DNA of 64,000 nucleotides from Closterium sp. NIES-65. Its lineage: Eukaryota > Streptophyta > Zygnematophyceae > Desmidiales > Closteriaceae. The position numbers and the translations under genes are program-made. The notes beneath the pieces are model-generated. The model saw nothing but the letters and a program-made list of their open reading frames with translations, did no database searches and was not told the origin of the DNA. Where the stretch lies: positions 248,001 to 312,000 of the forward strand of contig CANXME010000233.1 of the NCBI GenBank assembly GCA_948144175.1, given 5' to 3'. Below are positions 48,787-57,453 of this stretch, piece by piece (within the stretch, counting starts at the first letter, position 1; the number at the start of each line of letters is the position of its first letter).

Positions 48787-48983
48787 CCTTGCTTGTACTG
48801 TGATCTTTCTATACCTGCACTTGCTTGTTTACCTTTATATATGATCTTGCATGTGAACTGGCCTTTTGGCGTTGCTCTTGTGCTCGGATTGTGTGGTGAC
48901 GTTGTGATCCACCTTGAGCTTGCTTTGCTTTGCTTGAATGGTTTTGTGACCTCTTGTTCTCCCCCACTTTGCCTATGGGGGTG

Positions 48984-49108
48984 TGTCAAACTCATATGCT
49001 ATAGTCTGTGTAGGCTGTAGTGGGGTAGACAATATGGGGTACAACACTTCTAGGTTTCCTACTTGTACCCAACTTTGTGCTAGTTCATTTCATTCCTCAA
49101 TTCTCACA
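48984..49108 (+). repeat. 3' LTR of element A (125 bp)
   Basis: Pair of 27141-27265, followed by GACAA. Confidence 0.92.
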
Positions 49109-52100
49109 GACAAAAGGGCGATAAGTTCCTGCTTCTGAGAGTTCCAAGAGATGAGCCCAGCAGGTTGGAGTTGAAAAATGAATCCTGTGCAAGAGCGTCT
49201 GTTGTCAATGTCTCCTGCGTGGTCCGTGTCTACGTAGCCATGGAGTTGCAGGGTAGCAGTTAAGATAGCTTCGTAGGTGAGGCCGACGTCGGGAGTAGAG
49301 ACGAAGTATTGAAGTGCTCAGCGTAGATCCAGTAGATTCTCCTCTTCAGGTCGCTTCAGGTACTGTGCGAGCTGGCTTGCGACGTAGGAAAGATTGGGCT
49401 GGCACGCGACGGCGGTGAACAGGAGACACCCCAGCTACTGTTGATAGAGCCGATGATTGTCGATGGAGAGCGGCGTGGTATCCGGTTCGTGATTAGGAGG
49501 AGGAGTGCGGTAGGGAGTGGTGAGATTGATAAGCGCGACATCAAATTTCTTCGCGAGTGTTTCCGCATACTTGGCGGCGGAAAGGTGAGTGGAGGTGGCG
49601 GACTGAGTGATGTTGAGGCCCAGGAACTGCGTGACGGAGTGGTTGATTGTTACTTCTAGCTTCTCTTTGATGTCAGCTTCGAACTGGTCCAGCAGCTCCA
49701 TGTCGTCGCCAGTGTAGAGGAGATCGTCGACGTAGGTAACAAGGAGGATGAACTTCCCGCGCGACTCCTTCCGGTACATCCCAAGGTCATGCGGTAGTTG
49801 TTTGAATCCGAGCTACGTGAGGACGTTGTGCAGGTACTGCTGCCATAGTCGAGGTGCCTGCTTAATCCCATAGAGGGGATTTTGTAAAAGGCAGATGGCG
49901 CCGTCGCTCTCCTCAAAGACATGCAGTTGCTCAACGAAGATGATGGCGCCGACGGGAGTGTATAGGAATGCGCTGCTGACGTCGATTTGTTGGAGTGGCC
50001 GCTGTTTGACGCACCGACGTGTGTCGTCTGACGAGCGCGTAGGCAAGGTCGAAGTCCACCATGCGAGTTTGCTCGAGCCCGCGCACCACCCATATCGCCT
50101 TGTATTTGTCAATGGAGCCATCCGCGAGTGTTTTGATGCGGAAAACCCATTTCCACGGAGAATTTTCTCCCCTTTGCTGACGATCGTGGAACCAGCTTCC
50201 ACGTTCTGCGGCTCTTCAGGGTTGCGACTTCTGCGGCCATGGCTGCCTTCCATTTCTCACTGTCGGGGCCAGACAAGGCCTGGCGAACGGTGGTGGGTTC
50301 CTTGGGGGAGGTGTGACGAACAGCTACGACGAGCCCAAGGATACGGAGACCAGTTTTGTTGGTCTTTTCGTAGTGCAGGCGATCGTAGTCGTGGAAGATG
50401 GTTACTTCGACAACGTCGTCGTCGCTGTTGTTGCCGAGGCGGAGGGTGACTTGCGAGGTGTTCGGCATCCGGCGATCGGCGCGCTTCAGTGTTGTAATTG
50501 TGGGATTTGCGAAGTGTATCGGCATGATCAAATTGATGAACAGGTATGAATCTCGAAGTCTGTAGTGGGATTGTAAGGGGGATGTTGGGATATGGATCCG
50601 ATGGTGTGTTGTCTGCTGCGTCAGCGTCTTCTGCCATGTCTGCTTCATCGTGTGACGTGACGAAGCTGCGATGCCCCTCAGAAACCCTTTCCGGTGCTTT
50701 GTCAGCTTCGCGGTGCTCCTTGAACAGTGGCAAAGTCAGCTTCTCGTAGAAGATGCAGTCACGTGATTTTAACTTCGTGTGTCGCGTAGTCCAGCACGAT
50801 CCACGCCTTTTATTCGTTTTCGATTCCGAGGTGGATGCCAAAGCGTGCCCGATCAGCAAATTTTCCGGTCCTTGCTGTGTGTGGCCTGTACTGTACCATG
50901 CAGTCGAACACCCGAAGCAGATGCGTGTCTGCCTTTCTGCCCATCCAAGACCTGTAGGGAGAGTTGTTGTTCTCGAGGCTTCGGGACGACAACAAGTTGT
51001 GCAGCCGGACAGCGTGGTTCATCTCAAAATGGCCAGTACTTGGTTGGGACGGCTGACTGCTTCATCAAGGCCCTCATCCTGGTGGCGAGGCTCCTGTTTG
51101 TCCGTTCTGCTACTCCTTGTTGCTCGTGAGCGTAGGGCAGGGACACAAGGTGCTCAATCCCCTTCTGTTTGAAGAGCTTCTTGAACTCAGTGGAGAAGAA
51201 CTCCAAACCCCCGTCTGTCTGGTAGGTTTTCAGTTTCAGTCCAGACTGACATTCGGCCTGTTTTATCCAAGCCACGAAGCACTCGAAGGCAAGGGAGCGC
51301 CAGTCGGTGTTGATGGCCCATACGTAGTGTCTGCAGGCGTCAATGAAAGTGAGCGTGTAGTACTCGCCATCTAGCCCTTCTTGGCTGAGAACCATGAAGT
51401 CACTCTAGACTTTGTCGAGCGGCTCGTGGTGTTCGTAGCCGGGAGGTAAGTCGGGAAAAGATTTGTGGGCGAGCGACGCAGCTGGGCACACGGTGCATGG
51501 CACGTCTTCTGATTCCGCCGAGAGGGACCCTCCTCGAGGAAGAATCAGCGCGTCATCGTCGAAGACGCCGACCTTGAGAGAATTCTTGAGCGTGGTGTGC
51601 AAGGGGTGTCTGAGTCGCTGGTGTCATGTTTCTGGTTCCGCATGATATCCAACGGTCTTCTGATAATATTTGTGTCTTTCTGCTTCGTCGTTCTTCTTCT
51701 TTTCAAAAACCTTGTCAGCAGCTGCGTCGGCGTCTGCTGCAAAGGCTCGGACGGAGAGGTGCTCCAGGACCTCTTTCAGGAATCTGGCAATGTCATCCGT
51801 GTCACCGGAATGAACGGCGTCGCTGGTGATAAGCAGTTGCGGAAAGGATTCTGCTTCGGACCATTCAGATACCGGAAGTCCTTCCATCGGGACACGATGA
51901 TAGAGGTACTGTATTCGCCGTCGGTGACCGAGACTAGCTGTGGTCCTTGTTCTGGCGACGGCACTTCCTTGGTAGGTTCGGGGAGTTCCGCTGCCTTGCT
52001 GAAGAACTCGTAGGTCACTTCTTATTCTAACTCCTCTTGTATGTGTTCTGGTGTGTCAGGAACGTATTACTCCAGAAGAGGAGGTCTGCCTCAGCTCGTG

Positions 52101-54540
52101 TCGCGCGTTGCCCAGTAAGGATCGAGCTCGGCGACGGGTTCAGGTGGAAGACCTGGAGCTTCTGGGTAGCCCTATTCGTTGGGAGCGTTGGCGGTTCCCC
52201 AGCCTCCTTCTGCCGCGACGCTCGTCGGTGCTGATGGCGGTTCTCCCATTGTTTCGTCACCGCCTGAGCCTGCTTCGGTGGTTCCCTCCGCTGCTTCTTC
52301 TGTCGCTTTGATGGCATCCCAGCTGCCTCTGGGTGTAGTTGGGGGTGGTTCAATAGTTCCCCACGGTCCAATTGTGGGACCAGAAGTTCCCCAGCCGGTT
52401 ATTGCTATTGGAGTAGTTCGGTGTCAGCTTCTGCAGTTGCTGACCTTTCGTTATTTTTGATTTCCTCCATTGTTGCAGGTCCGGTGTCACCTTGATTTGA
52501 AGTAGAGGCGGTCGGGACGGTGCGTAGACGAAGAAGTCCATCCGAGGTAGGACACTCGACATCTGTCTCATCAGGATGTGACCAAGTCGGTGCTTCGGTG
52601 AGAGTTGTCTTCAAGAGCAGAGTCCGTTCGGAGTCGCATGTCGTGCCTTCCGCAGCGAAGTTTAAGATGAAGACTTCATCGTCGTCGATGCCCTTGCCAA
52701 TGTAAGTGCTTTTGTAGAACAGTTTGAAGGTATTGTCTTCTCAGTTGCTCAGAGTATCAACTCCGCACCTCATAAGCTGCGCCGAAGAGAGAAGATTGTA
52801 TTGCAGATCTGGGACGACCAGCACGTCTCTGATGCGGATGGTGAAGTGAGTGTCTTCGGCCTCAAGGTAGATTTCTCCGATTTTGTAGGCCTTGAGGCGA
52901 TTGTTGTTGGTGACGGTGATTTCGCATGGTCGCCGCATACGTCTTGAATCGCTAATCAACTTTGGTGATCCCACCATGTGTTGCCCGCAGCAGGTGTCGA
53001 GATACCAGGTGTTGTAATTTTCACGGCTTCGTCGCGCGATCCCGGCTATCTTCGGAGTAATGATGCGGTCCAAGTCTCTGGTGTATGGCGAGAGATCAAT
53101 GTATCGCCTTGCGGAGATGCTGGGGGGAGACTCCGGGGTTGGTGGAGGCAACTCGAAATCAGGTGGGATGTTGCTTGGGCGATTAACCAGCTGTGAATGG
53201 TGGGATCGTTATCTGGACTGGGCGTTATGGGGTTAATAGGTGCAATGGATGGAAATTCCGTGCCGTCGTAGTATCGAATGCCTCTGTGACGGCGCGCCAT
53301 GCAGCTCATGACTGACCCCTTTCCCTTGTCCTTGACCGTGATGCGCGCAGGACTTTGGGAAGTGCTCGCGGCGGAAGGCGGTGATACGGTTGATGTCGCA
53401 GCAAGAGAAGCCGAGGGTGCTAAAGACCGCTGACTGGAGGAGTTGTTGCGCCTTTCGTCAGCTGCCTTACACTTGTAGCACCGATCGATAGTGTGCCCGG
53501 GCTCTTGCAGTATTTGCAAAAAGTTCCTTTCTTGCCGTGCTGCTCCTCTTCAGTCGCTCCAGCGTAGAAGACTAACTTCTCCTGATTGCTGTTCTTCTCA
53601 TTGTACAGATCAATCTTGTTCTACTCGGAGAGAAGTGTGGCGCACAAAGCTAACTCAGAGATGGTTGCTCGAGCAAGGAGCAGCGATTGGCACTGTCGCC
53701 AATCGGGTCCAAGGCCGGAAAGAACCATGAAGACGAACATGTCATCGGGAACGGTTCCGCCGCACTTCTTAATGTGGTCGCGCAGATTGCGGCACCGATT
53801 GATTTATGGTCCCGCTTTCTCCCCTTGCATATTAACCGATGTAAGTTGGTTGAGTAGGCGACTCATTGTGACGGGATCTGTTGCCATGTATGAGTTGCGC
53901 AAGTGCTCCCAAGAAGCGTACGCGGGTGCCCATTCTGACTTGTAGGAGCGAATGCCAAGCTGCTCGCAAGGGGAGAGGTTTCGGAGAAGAGTGGTGTACG
54001 CGAGAAGAGACTCATGGTAGTATTGGTTCTTCTCATTCATTGTACCTTCCGTCCGAAACGGTAAACTTCCATCGTAGTACATCCAGATTTGCGCAATTGT
54101 CGCGAGGAGCTCGAACTCGAAGTTCCACGTGTAGAAGTCCTTTCCGTAGAAGGGAACTGATGTTTTCAGCTTTGTCAGAACGAACTTTGTTTGCATTGTC
54201 GCGATTGTATTTGACTGAGTGCGACGTTGACTATCTTGCGCAGGAGCTGAAGCTTGACGGCTGCCAAAGGTAAATGACCTCTCGGAGTTGACGCGGCGGT
54301 CTTCTCCAGGGAGAGGGAGTCCAGCAACTCCACGTGCGTAGCTTGAGCCATCGATGCTCATAGCTTGATGGCTCTCAAGAGCGTTGATGCGAGCGACCAG
54401 CTGCTCAACGAGAGCGGCGCTGACGGAGGTCACCGCTGATGGTGCAGTAGGCGTTGCTGGTGGTGGGCCCGGAGAATCCACAGTGGCTTTTCCTTTGGGA
54501 GCCTTAGTGATGCAGCGTTTGTAATAGTTTAACGAGTAAT
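49109..54540 (-). pseudogene. Degraded gag-pol of element D
   Basis: Minus-strand Copia coding region in several frames. From the right: Gag (54480-53804, SVPFYGKDFYTWNFEFELLA, YHESLLAYTTLLRNLSPCEQ); a Cys-rich remnant (HTIDRCYKCKAADE near 53490); protease (YNTWYLDTCCGQHMVG near 53000, where DTCCG replaces the usual D-S/T-G; then VPDLQYNLLSSAQL); integrase pre-core (CTVCPAASLAHKSFPD) and core (51395-51024, LTFIDACRHYVWAINTDWRS, YQTDGGLEFF, QQGVAERTNRSL); RT (QQIDVSSAFLYTPVGA, LYGIKQAPRLWQ, LVTYVDDLLYTGDDME); start of RNase H (SWNSQKQELIALL) at the border with A. Many stops and shifts. It belongs to the same broad lineage as J. Confidence 0.85.
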
Positions 54541-54597
54541 TAATAAAGAGGTTGTTCCAGAACGAACAAGAGCTTAAAAGGCCGTATTCTCCACTCT

Positions 54598-54610
54598 GGC
54601 TCTCATACCA
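54598..54610 (-). other. Primer-binding site of element D
   Basis: TGGTATGAGAGCC directly after the LTR on the minus strand, initiator-Met type. Confidence 0.75.
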
Positions 54611-55036
54611 TGTTGTTATAACTGAAGGATCGTAGTGGATAGGATAAGCCTGTCAAGGTCGAGGAAAGAGTATGAAGTCTTGTAATGACCTTGCTGATAA
54701 GTTGAAAGAGACAAGATGATTATAAGACATGTGTACAAGGACATAAATAGTAATCCTAGCTAGCCATGTACTCTGAGAGGTACATTCATTTATTAACTGA
54801 TTTACATTGCTACAGTAACCACATCTATTGCTATTCTTGATAGTTACCATGTTGCATCACGTAACTACTAAGTGCGGTTACTGGACAGTTAAGGGTCACG
54901 ACCGTTGACTGTCTTCGACTGTTGACCTTTGGATGACCCTCGACCCCGCATGCTCTATATGAGCTATTGCGATACCGATACAGGCGCGTTGCTTCATCAT
55001 GGAGTAACGCGCGAGTGGAGAGCCTTCGAGAATGTT
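54611..55036 (-). repeat. 5' LTR of element D
   Basis: Begins TGTTGTTATAACTG on the plus strand. It contains the uninterrupted version of the pogo target site (ATTTATTAACTGATTTAC near 54787). The last 30 bp or so, found in the left LTR (ACGATAGCC to TTCCAACA), are missing here after GAGAATGTT. Confidence 0.8.
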
Positions 55037-55459
55037 GCCTCTCTCTGTCTGTAGTCCAGAGGCTGGAGGTGGAGTAGGAGTGTTGCCAGGAGATCACGTA
55101 GATGAGCTTCTTTCTTTCTGTGTTGCCATGCCTTCTATTGTCGTAGGCGTTTGAACGGAGTTGAGTTTTGCCTTGCTAGCTCTCACACCGACTCCCGCCC
55201 AACAGCCGACTCCCACTCCACGCGACATCCACAGAAGCGCCAACATCACTGCAGGTTTCTACTCCAACTCCAACTTGTTCAGACGTTCACCTGGACATTG
55301 CGCCGACAAATTACTATAACATCAAAGGTTAGGGCATCCCAGCAATACGACACTGAATAACACGACAAGAGCAGGAATACTTGACAAAGACTTACCACTC
55401 TTACCCGACGGCAGAGAACTTCAACGAGTCTGCGGAACCTGCTTTACGTGCCCTGAAGC
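55037..55459 (+). pseudogene. Remnant of Copia J upstream of element I
   Basis: Low-confidence coding remnant: the frame TYHSYPTAENFNESAEPALR lies at the border with I and reads on into the integrase-proximal sequence after I. The rest could not be assigned to a domain. Confidence 0.4.
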
Positions 55460-55592
55460 GGTCAGAACATTATAGCTTATGCTATTGTGTAGGCTATAGT
55501 GGGGTATCCCATAGGGGGTACAACCCAACTAGGGTTTCATATTTGTACTCGCTTCATTCATAGTTCACCTCATTCTTGTTCTAATTTTCTCA
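55460..55592 (+). repeat. 5' LTR of element I (133 bp)
   Basis: Contains CAGAACATTATAGCTTATGC and CCCATAGGGGGTACAACCC, and ends ATTTTCTCA before the primer site. Confidence 0.9.
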
Positions 55593-55640
55593 TGGTATCG
55601 AGCAGGTTCCCCCTTGGGAACTGTGCTTAGGGCCCACCAC
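55593..55640 (+). other. Primer-binding site and post-PBS stem-loop of I
   Basis: TGGTATCGAGCAGG (55593-55606), stem-loop GTTCCC-CCTT-GGGAAC (55606-55621), then AGGGCCCACCAC (55629-55640). Confidence 0.85.
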
Positions 55641-55689
55641 ATCGAGTTTTTTTTTTCCTGCCCGAAGCGCGCTCAGCCCGAGTCGCGCT

Positions 55690-56700
55690 CCGGGCCCTCA
55701 CTTCGCCGAGCCGCCCTAGCGGCCATTCACTTCGGCCCCGCCGCCTGTCTCAGCGGCCTCGCCGCCCTTTTCTGCGGCCCCGCCGCCTCTCTCGTTGCGG
55801 CCCCGCCGCCCTTCACGGCGGCCCCACCACCCGTCTCAGCGGCCCCGCCGCCCGTCTTCGCAGCCCCGCAGCCTCTCTCGCTGCGGCCCCGCCGCCTCTA
55901 ACTGCGGCCCCGCCGCCCGTCTCAGCGGCCCCGCCGCCCGTCTTCGCGGGCCCCGCCGCCTCTCTCGCTGTGGCCCCGCCGCCTCTCACTTCGGCCCCGC
56001 CGCCCGTCTCTGCGGCCCCGCCGCCCGTCTCCGCGGCCCCGCCGCCTCTCTAGCAGCGGCCCCGCCGCCCTTCACGGCGGCCCCACCACCCGTCTCCGCG
56101 GCCCCGCCGCCTCTCTAGCAGCGGCCCCGCCGCCTCTCCCTGCGGCCCCGCCGCCCGTCTCAGCGGCCCCGCCGCCCGTCTTCGCGGCCCCGCAGCCTCT
56201 CTCGCTGCGGCCCCGCCGCCTCTCACTGCGGCCCCGCCGCCCGTCTCAGCGGCCCCGCCGCCCGTCTTCGCGGCCCCGCCGCCTCTCACTTCGGCCCCGC
56301 CGCCTGTCTCAGCGGCCCCGCCGCCCGTCTCTGCGGCCCCGCCGCCCCTCTCGCTGCGGCCCCGAGCCCTACCAGCGGCCCTACGGCCCTACACCGCCCG
56401 CGCCACCCGAGCTGCCCGACCCGCTCGAGCCGCCCGAGCCGCCCGAGCTGCCCGACCTGCCCGAGTCGCCCGAGCCGCCTGAGCTGCTGAGGAGCCGAGC
56501 CGCCCGACCCGCCCGTGCCGCCTGAGCCGCCCGAGTCGCCCGAGCCCCCTGAGCCGCTGAGGAGCCGAGCCGCCCAACCCGCCCGAGCCGCCCGAGCCGC
56601 TTGAGCCGCTGTGGAGCCGAGCCGCCCGAGCCGCCCGAACCGCAGTTGTTGCTGAGCCGTCCGAGCAGCCGCGTTGCTGTGCTGCTGAGCTGCCCGACCC
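55690..56700 (+). repeat. GC-rich tandem-repeat leader of element I
   Basis: Units such as GGCCCCGCCGCCCGTCTCAG and GGCCCCGCCGCCTCTC repeat from about 55730 to 56370. CCGAGCCGCCCGA-type repeats follow to about 56640. Same position as the leaders of A, B and G, but a different unit. Non-coding. Confidence 0.8.
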
Positions 56701-56778
56701 GCCCTGTCTGGTGAGAGAAGCGCTCCTGTCACTGCACTGCCCCTGTCCTACAGGTATTACTGCTAGGCTACTGTCGTC

Positions 56779-57453
56779 ATGGCTACCCCTAGTGTCCTCG
56801 CTTTTGACGCTGAGGGTCGGGCCATTGACTTTGAGGTCTGGGTAGACGACCTGCAGCTGTTCTTACAGTGCGATAGGGCAGACGGCCTCTCTCTCTTTGA
56901 CCTTACCTCTAGCGCCTCCCCTGCCCCTGCTGCTGATGCTGACGCCACTGTTCGCTCCCAGTGGGCCACGCGCGACGCTGCTGCACGTCTTGCTGTGCGT
57001 CGCCACCTCCCTACCTCCGAGCGTGCGCACTTTAGTCAGTACAAGAGTGCTCAGACCTTGTACGACGCTGTAGTCGCGCGCTACTCCTCCCCTGCCACTG
57101 CTGCACTGAGCCGTCTCATGCTACCGTACCTCTTCCCTGACCTTGCTGCCTTTCCCACCGTGGCTGACCTCATTACGCACCTCCGCACTAGTGACACTCG
57201 CTACCTCGCTGCACTCCCTGCTGACTTCTGCGCCAAGAACCCCCCCCCCATGTACATCACTCTGTACTTCCTAGTCACTCGCCTTCCTGACTCCCTTCGA
57301 GTAGTCAGGGACCACTTTCTCTCAGTCTGTCCCACCACACTCACTATCGATCTCCTCGAGAAGGCCCTCTTAGCAGCGGAGAAGAGTATAGTCGCTGTAG
57401 GAGCCTCTCGAGGTGACCCGCGCACCCCCATCTTTGAGGGGTGGCTCCGGTAG
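56779..57453 (+). CDS. Gag of element I
   Basis: 224 residues from ATG 56779: VLAFDAEGRAIDFEVWVDDL, LPTSERAHFSQYKSAQTLYD, ARYSSPATAALSRLMLPYLF, LLEKALLAAEKSIVAVGASR. It ends prematurely at GDPRTPIFEGWLR because the Gly-rich segment that follows in A and B has been lost and the frame shifts at about 57440. A run of 10 C lies at 57240. Confidence 0.88.
   Translation: MATPSVLAFDAEGRAIDFEVWVDDLQLFLQCDRADGLSLFDLTSSASPAPAADADATVRSQWATRDAAARLAVRRHLPTSERAHFSQYKSAQTLYDAVVARYSSPATAALSRLMLPYLFPDLAAFPTVADLITHLRTSDTRYLAALPADFCAKNPPPMYITLYFLVTRLPDSLRVVRDHFLSVCPTTLTIDLLEKALLAAEKSIVAVGASRGDPRTPIFEGWLR

Larger units (their letters stand above)
27141..49108 (+). mobile_element. Copia element A (short-LTR family), interrupted by B
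   Basis: LTRs 27141-27265 and 48984-49108 (125 bp, 3 differences by eye). Flanking 5-bp target copies are GACGA (27136-27140) and GACAA (49109-49113), one mismatch. Without B the element is about 7.1 kb. It was inserted into the RNase H codons of D and later received B within gag. Its own frames have many lesions. Confidence 0.92.
23321..55036 (-). mobile_element. Old Copia element D, host of the nested stack
   Basis: A minus-strand Copia element whose parts are spread over 32 kb. Right LTR 55036-54611, primer site TGGTATGAGAGCC (54610-54598), gag, protease, integrase and RT (54540-49109), end of RNase H (27140-26807), polypurine tract (AAGGGGAG) and left LTR (26806 to about 23321). Element A is inserted in the RNase H codons with a 5-bp target duplication. 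The pogo transposon is inserted in the left LTR. All D frames are broken, consistent with it being the oldest layer. Confidence 0.8.
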
